Shown: positions 27,369 through 35,618 of the stretch, piece by piece
Position numbering within the stretch: position 1 is the first letter of the stretch
Layout: every line of letters begins with the position of its first letter
NCBI RefSeq assembly: GCF_900100945.1
Contig: NZ_FNCG01000003.1
Location: forward strand, 1 to 64,000
DNA length: 64,000 nucleotides
From: Mucilaginibacter gossypii
Lineage (GTDB): Bacteria > Bacteroidota > Bacteroidia > Sphingobacteriales > Sphingobacteriaceae
Direction: 5' to 3'
Made by a program: the position numbers and the translations under genes
Notes under the pieces: generated by a model
The model's database searches: none
What the model was told of the DNA's origin: nothing
What the model saw: the letters and a program-made list of their open reading frames with translations, nothing else

Positions 27369-30300
27369 ATGTACAAAAATTCTACTGCATTAAAGCGCGG
27401 GCAGATACCCCGTGCCGTATCCAAATTATTTCTGATCATGAAATTGTCGTTCTTCTTGTGTCTGGTTTCGATACTTCAGGTAAGTGCCTCAACCACGTTT
27501 GCGCAAAGGATAAGTCTTAGTAAAAATAACGCTTCGCTTGTTGAAACGCTTAAAGACATCCACAGGCAAAGCGGATATAGTGTGCTCTACAATTCCAAAA
27601 TGCTAAAAAAAGCACTTCCTGTAAACGTCGACCTTAAAGATGCGGGATTGGAAGAAGCTTTGCAGCAATGTTTCCGTGATCAGCCTTTTAGTTATGTAAT
27701 TAACAATACCACCATTGTAGTTACCCCCAAACCCGCCGAAAAGAAACCGGTACAGGTTATAACGATTACCGGTACGGTAAAAGATCAGAAAGGCGTGTCT
27801 TTACCGGGTGTTACATTAAAGGTTAAAGGTACCAACACGGGTGTACAAACCAATATTGATGGCAATTATACTGTTACTGTGAATGACAATAGCGCAGTGT
27901 TGGTATTCAGCTTTGTGGGTTTTGTTACCCAGGAGGTATCTGTAGGCAATCAAACCAAAATTGATGTAACGCTTAAAGAGCAAACATCGGCACTAAACGA
28001 AATTGTAGTGGTTGGTTACGGTACACAAAAGAAAGCAAACCTTACAGGTGCTGTATCATCGGTATCCGGCGAGACATTGAATAAACGTCCTGTTGTTAAC
28101 ACTGCGTCTATGCTTGAAGGTCTTGCACCAGGCGTGCAGATTAACACAGGCTCAGGCGAGCCTGGAAATGAGGCTGTATCTATCCGGATCCGCGGTAACA
28201 GCACATTCAGTGGCGCCGGTTCTGATCCGTTGGTATTGATTGATGGTGTTCCCGGTAACTTTAGCGATCTTAACCCAACCGATGTCGACAATGTATCTGT
28301 TTTGAAAGACGCTGCATCTGCGTCAATATACGGTTCAAGGGCCGCCAACGGCGTGGTGCTTGTAACCACCAAGCAAGGTAAGGCCGGACAAATGTCTGTT
28401 AATTACGATGGTAACTTAGGATACAACAGTCCTACCAAAATGTTTAAACTGGTGACCAATTCTGCCCAATATATGGAGATGTTTAACCAGGCACGCATCA
28501 ACAGCGGCACAACAGATCCTAACTCACTTTATCCGCAGGACCAGATCGATCTGTATCGTAACGCTACAGATAGGGCACGCTATCCTAATACCGATTGGCT
28601 GAGCCTGATATTCAGGACTGCTGTAACACAAAACCATAACCTGACATTTAACGGTGGCAGTGAAAAAACTACTTATAACGTGTCATTGGGATATGTTAAC
28701 CAGGACGGTATTGAAAGGGGCTTTGATTATAAGCGATATAGCGCACGGATCAATCTGACTTCAAAGATCAATGATCATATAAAATTCGGCACTAATGTAT
28801 TGTTAAAATCAGGCACCAGGGGTGCTGTAGCCGGTAACCCTTCATCACCAAGTCAGTGGGATGGTTCATCTATGGACCTTTTCCTTTCGGCCATGTCGCA
28901 GGCACCTACTTATGGTCCATATTTAGCTGATGGTAGCGGGCGGTACACCTACAAAGCTTATGACTTTGAGTATAACAATAAAAACCCGATAGCTGTACTT
29001 GATCAAAACTTCAGAAGGATCACCAATGATTACGCTGTAAACGCTCAGGGCTGGTTTGAGGTGCAGTTTACTAAAGATATTTCCTGGTATACTAAAGGTG
29101 CTGTGAACTTTAACATGGATAAGTACAAGGACTTTAAAGCCACGTTGGATGAGTATAATTTCCGCACTAATCAACTGGCAACATCTCTTGACCTGGGTAA
29201 AGGTTTAACAGATCAGGACGAGCAAACCGTATATACCAACCTGTTCAGTTACCTGAACTATGCACACAATTTTCATGGGCATAATATTAAAGCACAATTT
29301 GGTTATAGTATTGAGCAAAGTAAATATCAGTACTTATCAGGTTACCGTAAAAACTTTGCCGATCTGGACCTGCAGGAGTTAAACGCAGGTGGTTCTGATA
29401 TTCAAAACGCAAATGGAACCAGTAACCAATGGGCCTTAATGTCTTATTTCGGTCGTGTAAATTACGACTATAAAGGGCGTTACCTTTTAGAGGGCAATAT
29501 TCGTGATGACGGAAGTTCAAAATTCGCCGGTAAAAACAAATGGGGGGTATTCCCATCGTTTTCAGCCGGCTGGAGGGTTACTGAAGAGCCTTTTGTAAAA
29601 GCCATGAATTTAACCTGGCTGGATAATTTCAAATTAAGAGGTTCATGGGGACAACTGGGTAATCAAAATATAGTAATGAACGGCTATGGTGCCAACTATC
29701 CATATCAGGCTTTATTAAACTTTACCGGCAATTATTCTTTTGATAATTCGACACTGTTAACTGGCGTAGCTCAGCAAAACCTCAACAATCCGGCCATTAA
29801 ATGGGAAACCACTACTATGACCGATATTGGTTTGGATGTTACCATTTTCAAAAACTTTAATTTAACCGCCGATTGGTATAATAAAACAACATCTGATATT
29901 TTGAGGCAGGCACAGGTTACCGCAGCTGTGGGCTTAAGTGCACCTACCATTAATGACGGATCGGTAAATAACAGGGGTATTGAGCTTGGTATATCGTACA
30001 ATAATGTAATAACTGATGGCGCTTTAAAGGGCTTAGCCTTTAATGTAGGCGCAAACGTTGATCATAACCGTAACAAACTGGTGAAATTTGGTCAAACGGA
30101 AATTGGAGATTATACCATCAACCAAAACGGGCAGCCGTGGAACTCATTCTACATGCTGCAGGTTATCGGGATCTTCCAGTCGGCAACAGAGGTAGCTAAT
30201 TCCCCCAAACAGTTTTCTGATTCTACCTTACCGGGCGACTTAAAATATAAAGACGTAAACGGCGATGGTAAAATTGATCAAAATGACCGTACAATAATCG

Positions 30301-30791
30301 GTGGTGTTTATCCAAAATTAAACTACTCATTTAACTTATCGGCCAGCTTTAAAGGCTTTGACTTATCAGCCATGATGCAAGGCGTTTACGGTGTTAAATC
30401 TTATGTATCAGGTTGGGGCACAATACCATTTGTACAGGGATCTTCACCAACTACCGATTGGTTGAACGCCTGGACTCCTGAACATCCTTCAGCCACTATG
30501 CCGCGTCTTTATTTCGGGCAAAGTGCACCGGATAAAATAGGCCGCAGGTCATCATATTTCCTGCAGGATGCATCGTATTTGAGGCTTAAAAACCTGGTGT
30601 TTGGTTATACCCTGCCGTCACAGCTTACTAAAAAAGTAGGTATCAATAGGTTAAGGGTTTATTTCGCGGGCGATAACCTGTTAACCATAACCAATTTTAA
30701 AGGCCTTGATCCTGAGCGTTATGGCAGCGGAGACCAGGTGCAGTACCCGCAAAATAAAATCTACTCTTTTGGTTTGAACGTTTCCTTTTAA
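27369..30791 (+). CDS. SusC/RagA-type TonB-dependent receptor with STN signalling domain
   Basis: 1140 residues, outer-membrane porin for active glycan uptake. After a long n-region the signal is MKLSFFLCLVSILQVSASTTFAQ, so the true start may be the internal Met at residue 24. An STN domain (about 50-115, SLVETLKDIHRQSGYSVLY) follows, then a CarboxypepD_reg-like domain (about 130-215) and a plug beginning with the SusC signature LNEIVVVGYGTQKKANLTGAVSSV. The barrel runs to a terminal Phe (LNVSF). The STN domain implies signalling to the FecR/ECF pair upstream. It is paired with susD 9 bases later. No glycosidase genes follow, so its substrate is not evident here. Confidence 0.95.
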   Translation: MYKNSTALKRGQIPRAVSKLFLIMKLSFFLCLVSILQVSASTTFAQRISLSKNNASLVETLKDIHRQSGYSVLYNSKMLKKALPVNVDLKDAGLEEALQQCFRDQPFSYVINNTTIVVTPKPAEKKPVQVITITGTVKDQKGVSLPGVTLKVKGTNTGVQTNIDGNYTVTVNDNSAVLVFSFVGFVTQEVSVGNQTKIDVTLKEQTSALNEIVVVGYGTQKKANLTGAVSSVSGETLNKRPVVNTASMLEGLAPGVQINTGSGEPGNEAVSIRIRGNSTFSGAGSDPLVLIDGVPGNFSDLNPTDVDNVSVLKDAASASIYGSRAANGVVLVTTKQGKAGQMSVNYDGNLGYNSPTKMFKLVTNSAQYMEMFNQARINSGTTDPNSLYPQDQIDLYRNATDRARYPNTDWLSLIFRTAVTQNHNLTFNGGSEKTTYNVSLGYVNQDGIERGFDYKRYSARINLTSKINDHIKFGTNVLLKSGTRGAVAGNPSSPSQWDGSSMDLFLSAMSQAPTYGPYLADGSGRYTYKAYDFEYNNKNPIAVLDQNFRRITNDYAVNAQGWFEVQFTKDISWYTKGAVNFNMDKYKDFKATLDEYNFRTNQLATSLDLGKGLTDQDEQTVYTNLFSYLNYAHNFHGHNIKAQFGYSIEQSKYQYLSGYRKNFADLDLQELNAGGSDIQNANGTSNQWALMSYFGRVNYDYKGRYLLEGNIRDDGSSKFAGKNKWGVFPSFSAGWRVTEEPFVKAMNLTWLDNFKLRGSWGQLGNQNIVMNGYGANYPYQALLNFTGNYSFDNSTLLTGVAQQNLNNPAIKWETTTMTDIGLDVTIFKNFNLTADWYNKTTSDILRQAQVTAAVGLSAPTINDGSVNNRGIELGISYNNVITDGALKGLAFNVGANVDHNRNKLVKFGQTEIGDYTINQNGQPWNSFYMLQVIGIFQSATEVANSPKQFSDSTLPGDLKYKDVNGDGKIDQNDRTIIGGVYPKLNYSFNLSASFKGFDLSAMMQGVYGVKSYVSGWGTIPFVQGSSPTTDWLNAWTPEHPSATMPRLYFGQSAPDKIGRRSSYFLQDASYLRLKNLVFGYTLPSQLTKKVGINRLRVYFAGDNLLTITNFKGLDPERYGSGDQVQYPQNKIYSFGLNVSF

Positions 30792-30800
30792 TTAGCCCAC

Positions 30801-32321
30801 ATGAAAAATCGAATTATAATAACCATCATATTAATTACATCGCTGTTTTTAGGCGCATGTAAAAAGGCTCTTGATCTAAACCCCAATGATCAGATAGCCA
30901 CTTCAACTTTCTATAAAACGAAAGCAGACTTTGACGCGGCTTTGGCAGCGGTTTACGCTTCCCTTCAGCCAGAAGAATTTTCCTATGGCATGGGCTTCAG
31001 GGATGGCTTTACTGATAACGGCTACAATCAGTTTAATTCGGGTGCTGCCAAGGATTTTGTGCAAGGCAACTTTAACCCCACTACAGGTGGTTATGAAACT
31101 GCCATTTATAACGATAGTTATATAGGTATTACAAGGGTAAACCTGTTTTTGCAAAATTTAGGTACTTATAAAGGTTCAGATATATCTGATAGCCAGCGTA
31201 AGGTGTATGAAGGCGAAGTAAGGTTTATCCGGGCTTTTCTATACTTCCAGTTATATAGCATATATGGTGATGTACCATTGGTTGTGGAACCGCTTAACCT
31301 CAGCAATCAAAAGCAACCTAAAGTACCTGCGGCGCAGGTGCTTGCCCAGATCATTGCCGACCTGGATTATGGTATTGCCAATTTGAACGCTGCAGCTTAT
31401 TATGCTAACGGCGGCCACGCTGCAGCTTCATCTGCAAAGGCATTAAAGGCAAGGGTTTTGTTATTTGCAGCATTTGGCAGCACTGGTACGCCTGATGCCG
31501 CCATGCTTACACAGGTTAAAAACCTATGTCTTGATTTGATGGCACAATATAAACTGAGTACCAACTTTGAGGATGTTTTCAGGGATGCAACTCAGAAAAA
31601 TAATACCGAGATCATGTTTTCGGTTAACTTCCTTGCGCCAAACAACACAGCTCCGTGGGACATGTATTACGGCGACTGGGATGCCTGTGCGCCTATGCAA
31701 AATATGGTAGATGCCTACGAGTGTACTGATGGACAACCATATGGCACTTCGCCATTGACCGATACCAAAAATCAATTCAAAAACCGCGATCCGAGGCTGG
31801 CCGAAACAGTATACGCCGATTCGGTTTATTTTGGCCCTGGCAAAGTTCACCATCCTTCAAACCTGAGGCCTACAGGCTACGGAATTATCAAATTCCTTGA
31901 ACCCAATAATATCCCTTACGGCTTTTCAACCCTTAGCCAGCAGGATGCGGTTATACTGCGTTTAGGTGAGGTGATGCTGATGTATGCAGAAGCTCAAAAT
32001 GAAATTGCCGGCCCTGATGCAACAGTTTATAAAGCTATGGCCGATTTGCGCGCAAGGGTAAATATGCCGGCTTACCCGGCCGGGTATACCAAAGATCAGA
32101 TGCGTGAACGCATCAGGCACGAACGCCGTGTTGAGCTTGCTTTCGAAGGCTTGCGTCACTATGATCTGTTAAGATGGCATATTGCCAGCCCGGTACTTAA
32201 CGCGGTAAAAACCAGCCTTATCAATTATCATTTTGAGGATAAGTTTTACCATTGGCCGCTGCCTCAAACAGAAATTGACAAGAGCGGAGGCGTACTTATA
32301 CAAAATCCGGATTACAAATAA
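30801..32321 (+). CDS. SusD/RagB-family glycan-binding lipoprotein
   Basis: 506 residues starting with a lipoprotein signal (SLFLGAC, Cys near 20). The family pattern is clear: LDLNPNDQIATSTFYKTKADFDAALAAVY in pieces near the N-terminus, RVNLFLQN, the TPR-like EVRFIRAFLYFQLYSIYGDVPLV, and RHERRVELAFEGLRHYDLLRW near the end. It forms the lid of the SusC porin and binds the glycan at the cell surface. It closes the operon and is followed by an intrinsic terminator. Confidence 0.95.
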   Translation: MKNRIIITIILITSLFLGACKKALDLNPNDQIATSTFYKTKADFDAALAAVYASLQPEEFSYGMGFRDGFTDNGYNQFNSGAAKDFVQGNFNPTTGGYETAIYNDSYIGITRVNLFLQNLGTYKGSDISDSQRKVYEGEVRFIRAFLYFQLYSIYGDVPLVVEPLNLSNQKQPKVPAAQVLAQIIADLDYGIANLNAAAYYANGGHAAASSAKALKARVLLFAAFGSTGTPDAAMLTQVKNLCLDLMAQYKLSTNFEDVFRDATQKNNTEIMFSVNFLAPNNTAPWDMYYGDWDACAPMQNMVDAYECTDGQPYGTSPLTDTKNQFKNRDPRLAETVYADSVYFGPGKVHHPSNLRPTGYGIIKFLEPNNIPYGFSTLSQQDAVILRLGEVMLMYAEAQNEIAGPDATVYKAMADLRARVNMPAYPAGYTKDQMRERIRHERRVELAFEGLRHYDLLRWHIASPVLNAVKTSLINYHFEDKFYHWPLPQTEIDKSGGVLIQNPDYK

Positions 32322-32402
32322 CAACCGGATCTTAAAAACCAGAGGCGGCCTGTCAATGAAGCGCATGCCAAAATCTGGACAACAGTCTTAATTAATCATG
32401 TG

Positions 32403-32428
32403 ATGAGCCCAGTATTTATCGGGCTCAT
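32403..32428 (+). terminator. Intrinsic terminator after susD
   Basis: ATGAGCCC (32403-32410) pairs with GGGCTCAT (32421-32428) across a ten-base AT-rich loop. A T-rich tail (TCCTTTAGTTTG) follows. The position, 80 bases after the susD stop, fits the end of the transcript. Confidence 0.65.
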
Positions 32429-32558
32429 TCCTTTAGTTTGAGTTTGACCCATTCCAAAAGCTTTTAACTGTATAATTCCGTACTTTATATAAAAGCTAAA
32501 AACAGAATGCACAAGGCCCAAAGTTTAATGTGTTGATTATTAATATTATTTATGCAGC

Positions 32559-33011
32559 TCAATGATGTTCAAACCTGCCGGTGACCTTGTCTATCCTGAT
32601 CTTATAGACGATCAGGTCGATCTTGTCGCCAATATCATACTCATTTGCGGTTATACCATGGGAGGGATGGTCTGTAGCATGTTCCACCAGTGGCATAACC
32701 CGGTGGATCAGTAACTGCATTGTCTGCTCTTGTTCCGCTATGTCTGTAATTTCTTCAAATGTACCCCAGGCTATGACACTTTTCCAGCTAAAGATGTTTT
32801 TTATATCATCAACTTCAAAACAAACTTTAGGGTTTTTTCGCATCATTTCAATTTTCTTTCCCGGACCGGAATGCGCATAGATTACGCCGTTCTTGTATAC
32901 ATAGTTAACGGGTACGATATACGTGGTGCCCTGGGCATGACACCCTAAACGGCCGATTACCTGCCGGCTAAGCAACGCTTCAATTTCCGGTTGTTCCAAT
33001 TTTCCTAACAT
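32559..33011 (-). CDS. Pyridoxamine 5'-phosphate oxidase family flavin-binding protein
   Basis: 150 residues, cytoplasmic split-barrel fold. Family marks are the N-terminal LLSRQVIGRLGCHAQGTTYIVPVNYVYKNGVIYAHS in pieces, KIEMMRKNPKVCFEVDD, and KSVIAWGTFEEI. Such short members bind FMN or haem-like cofactors and often reduce or sense small molecules; enzymatic oxidation of pyridoxamine phosphate is not expected of all of them. It stands alone, with its own promoter. Its place next to haem and NO-related genes is suggestive but not proof of role. Confidence 0.82.
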   Translation of the reverse strand: MLGKLEQPEIEALLSRQVIGRLGCHAQGTTYIVPVNYVYKNGVIYAHSGPGKKIEMMRKNPKVCFEVDDIKNIFSWKSVIAWGTFEEITDIAEQEQTMQLLIHRVMPLVEHATDHPSHGITANEYDIGDKIDLIVYKIRIDKVTGRFEHH

Positions 33012-33031
33012 AACGGCGAATATTAATTGAC

Positions 33032-33061
33032 CAAAGCTAAGCTCATCACTGTTTAAACAAA
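33032..33061 (-). promoter_or_regulatory. Strong Bacteroidota-type promoter for the flavin-binding protein gene
   Basis: Minus strand: TTTG at 33061-33058 and TAGCTTTG at 33039-33032, spaced 18 bases. Both boxes match the -33 TTTG / -7 TAnnTTTG consensus. The predicted start would leave a leader of about 15 bases before the ATG at 33011. Confidence 0.65.
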
Positions 33062-33108
33062 ATGCTGCCGGTCAGTTAAGGGCATGATCGCCGTCACATT
33101 TGTGTCAG

Positions 33109-33211
33109 TATCCCTCGAGCTGTTGATGTTGTGATACATGCTATGCATCCCGATCTGCCGGCTGTTGTACATCATCGCAATCACAGGTAAATATCCCTGT
33201 GATTGTTTTTT
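33109..33211 (+). ncRNA. Candidate small RNA ending in an orphan terminator
   Basis: A strong plus-strand terminator (33178-33211) has no plus-strand gene before it; the nearest upstream gene on that strand ends at 32321 and has its own terminator. CACATTTG at 33095-33102 is a one-mismatch match to TAnnTTTG and would start an RNA near 33109. The stretch contains self-pairing segments (GATGTTGT with ACATCATC). A leader or attenuator for hemA is the other reading. No family is recognised. Confidence 0.3.
33178..33211 (+). terminator. Strong intrinsic terminator with no annotated gene in front
   Basis: CAATCACAGG (33178-33187) pairs perfectly with CCTGTGATTG (33196-33205) and is followed directly by TTTTTT. 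The other strand has no T-run, so it acts on plus-strand transcription. See the small RNA candidate just upstream. Confidence 0.78.
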
Positions 33212-33264
33212 ATGTTGCTTTATTAATCAATTGAACCGGTTTCGGGTGTACAATCAATTGTATA

Positions 33265-33280
33265 AGTGACGGCCGTCACT
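33265..33280. promoter_or_regulatory. CRP/FNR-type palindrome upstream of hemA
   Basis: AGTGACGGCCGTCACT is a perfect 16-base palindrome. It fits the half-site layout of the CRP/FNR family (RTGAY-N4-RTCAY). Its centre is about 43 bases before a start predicted from CAACTTTA (33302-33309, a weak TAnnTTTG), the usual activator distance. Confidence 0.55.
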
Positions 33281-33327
33281 ATTTTAACCTGCCGAACATC
33301 GCAACTTTACCTCATAAAAATAATGTT

Positions 33328-33402
33328 ATGAAAGTAGTTGAGGTAAGCTATGCCCCCAGTAAACGAACGGTCATTTCCCTGTTATACAATTTAAAGTTTT
33401 AA
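33328..33402 (+). CDS. Possible 24-residue leader ORF directly before hemA
   Basis: An ATG at 33328 opens a 24-residue frame that stops at 33402, four bases before the GTG of hemA. The peptide starts MKVVEVSYAPSKR and resembles no known family. The tight spacing suggests translational coupling or a leader peptide, but a chance frame of this length is quite possible. Confidence 0.25.
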   Translation: MKVVEVSYAPSKRTVISLLYNLKF

Positions 33403-33406
33403 AAGC

Positions 33407-34678
33407 GTGAATAATAAGAGCAGCATAACTGGGATCGAAAATTTTTACGCGGTCGGAATTAATTATAAAAAATCGGACGCCCGGCTTAGAGGCCGTTTTG
33501 CAATTTCAAACGAGCAATATGAAGCCATATTGAAAGAGGCCGGTAATTATGGCGTTAGCTCATTATTTATCTTGTCGACATGTAACCGTACCGAAATCTA
33601 CGGAGTAACCAATACGCCAAATGAACTGGTTAACCTGTTATGCAGTGTTACCAATGGCGAAATAAAAGAATTTAAGGGTCACTGCTATAAAAAGGAAGGC
33701 CTTGGCGCGGTTGAACATATGTTTAACGTTGCAGCTGGTTTAGATTCGCAGATACTTGGAGACTATGAAATTATCGGGCAGTTTAAACAGGCTGTAAGGT
33801 TTGCGAAGGACCGTGGTTTTATCAATACCTTTTTGGAAAAGCTATATAACACTGTTTTGCAAGCTTCAAAGCAGATCAAAAATCAAACGGGCCTCAGCAA
33901 AGGAACTACTTCCGTATCATTTGCAGCTCTGCAATCCATTAAGCAATATCATGCTGATGCCACAAATATTTTGATTGTAGGGGCAGGTAAAATGGGGCAG
34001 CGTGCATGTAAAAACATTAAAGATTACCTGGGACAAAAGGTTCGTATTACTTTGGTTAACAGGACTGTTGATAAGGCAGAGCGGCTTGCCGAAGAAATGG
34101 ATATTAGTTATGGCCATATAGCAGATTTGCCAATACTCATTTCCCATGCAGATGTTATCATCGTTGCCACCGCTTCCGCTACACCTGTAATTCTTAAATC
34201 CGATCTTGAACATTGCAGTGAAAAACTGATTATAGATTTGGCAATACCCAACAATGTTGAACCCGCAGCATCAGAATTACCGCACATTAAACTGGTTAAT
34301 ATTGACGAACTCTCGCTTGTTAACAGTGAAACTATTCAGAAAAGGCAAAGTCAGGTTATTGCCGCGCGAGAGATCAACAACCATTTCATCAACAGGTTTG
34401 TTGAATGGTGCGAACTGCGAAAAAGCTGCATAGTGGTGAATGCCATTAAAAAACAGTTAACCTCCATTTGTTTAAGCCAATCCAAATCCGCCGGCTGTGT
34501 TGCGGGCTTTGTGTCTTCTACGGATGAGCAAAGAATACAGCAAATATTAAACGGAACAGCAGGAAAAATGAAAGGCGTTAACAAAGCCGGCTGCCATTAC
34601 CTGGAGGCTTTAAATGAATTTATGTCGCCCCCAGGTTTACCAACCAACATATTAAATCCTGAGCGAACGTTAATATAA
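33407..34678 (+). CDS. hemA: Glutamyl-tRNA reductase
   Basis: 423 residues starting at a GTG. It reduces glutamyl-tRNA to glutamate-1-semialdehyde, the first committed step of C5-pathway haem synthesis. The N-terminal catalytic domain has STCNRTEIY with the nucleophilic Cys and LDSQILGDYEIIGQ. The NADPH domain has VGAGKMGQRACKNI, and the C-terminus is the dimerisation helix region. The length fits the family. It stands alone, not with other hem genes, and is preceded by a CRP/FNR-type palindrome. It could be a second, low-oxygen-induced hemA serving haem proteins of nitrogen oxide metabolism; whether another copy exists lies outside the window. Confidence 0.92.
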   Translation: MNNKSSITGIENFYAVGINYKKSDARLRGRFAISNEQYEAILKEAGNYGVSSLFILSTCNRTEIYGVTNTPNELVNLLCSVTNGEIKEFKGHCYKKEGLGAVEHMFNVAAGLDSQILGDYEIIGQFKQAVRFAKDRGFINTFLEKLYNTVLQASKQIKNQTGLSKGTTSVSFAALQSIKQYHADATNILIVGAGKMGQRACKNIKDYLGQKVRITLVNRTVDKAERLAEEMDISYGHIADLPILISHADVIIVATASATPVILKSDLEHCSEKLIIDLAIPNNVEPAASELPHIKLVNIDELSLVNSETIQKRQSQVIAAREINNHFINRFVEWCELRKSCIVVNAIKKQLTSICLSQSKSAGCVAGFVSSTDEQRIQQILNGTAGKMKGVNKAGCHYLEALNEFMSPPGLPTNILNPERTLI

Positions 34679-34911
34679 ATAACAATAGACAGCCAAGGCA
34701 GATGTTTGAGGTATCGGATAAACAGAAGTAATATCAATTTTGCCTGAATATAACCGGGGCATGAAAGGGATTATTAAATAGCGAATAAGAAAAAGAGGAT
34801 TTCCAGCGTTCAAAATATCATAGTACCTTTATTACTAAACATATTTTGCAGTATTGCCTGATACAGTACGATTTTTGTTAGTCATTGATCATCATCTTAT
34901 CTGACTTCGCT

Positions 34912-35604
34912 ATGGAAACCGCAAATCAACACCGCAGGGATTTTATTAAGACAGCCGCCATTGGGTCACTAACCGGGCTGACATTGTTATCAGCTTGTAA
35001 TGACAACGATGATGAGGAGGATCAAAAAGTATCGCCACCCGAGGATCTTATGCAGGAGCACGGTTTACTGAACCGGGTGCTGCTCATTTATGACCATTGC
35101 AAAGGCCTCCTAATAGATAAGCAGGGTTTCCCGATGGAAGCATTGTTAAACTCAGCTGGCATTATTCGCACCTTTGTTGAGGATTACCATGAAAAGCAGG
35201 AAGAAAACTACCTGTTCCCACGTTTTCAAAAGGCCAACCAGTTAACTGATCTTGTACAAACGTTGCTGGCGCAGCATAAGGCTGGGCGTACTATCACGGA
35301 TGAGCTCATGCAATTAACTAAGTCTCAAAACCTGACCGATACGGAAAAACAGCAGCTTATTACCTTGTTGAATAATTTCAACAGGATGTACCGCCCGCAT
35401 GAAGCGCGCGAGGATACCATTTTATTCCCCGCCTTCCGCAAGATCGTATCCCATCATGAATATGACGCGCTGGGTGAGGAATTTGAAAATAACGAACATA
35501 AACTGTTTGGCAAAAACGGGTTTGAAGGGATGGTTGAGAAAGTGGCCGGTATTGAAAAGTCTTTAGGCATTTATGAGCTGGCCCGGTTCACGCCAGGCAC
35601 CTAA
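34912..35604 (+). CDS. Exported hemerythrin-domain lipoprotein with Tat-type signal
   Basis: 230 residues from the ATG at 34912; a TTG 27 bases earlier is less likely because the signal starts at METANQHRRDFIK. The twin-arginine motif RRDFIK is followed by a hydrophobic stretch and a lipobox LLSAC. The hemerythrin ligands are in order: QEHGLLNRV and YDHCKG, then VEDYHEKQEENYLF, LLAQHKAGR, and YRPHEAREDTILFP. The diiron centre could bind O2 or NO or store iron. Folded export is reasonable because the metal centre would be loaded first. It lies after hemA and next to copper genes and could help detoxify NO outside the cytoplasm. Confidence 0.85.
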   Translation: METANQHRRDFIKTAAIGSLTGLTLLSACNDNDDEEDQKVSPPEDLMQEHGLLNRVLLIYDHCKGLLIDKQGFPMEALLNSAGIIRTFVEDYHEKQEENYLFPRFQKANQLTDLVQTLLAQHKAGRTITDELMQLTKSQNLTDTEKQQLITLLNNFNRMYRPHEAREDTILFPAFRKIVSHHEYDALGEEFENNEHKLFGKNGFEGMVEKVAGIEKSLGIYELARFTPGT

Positions 35605-35618
35605 CTGCAAATTGCCAA

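Noticed and set aside
33138..33269. 43-codon ORF upstream of hemA
   Set aside because: It runs straight through a strong terminator stem and its T-run and ends inside the regulatory palindrome, so it is not likely to be translated.
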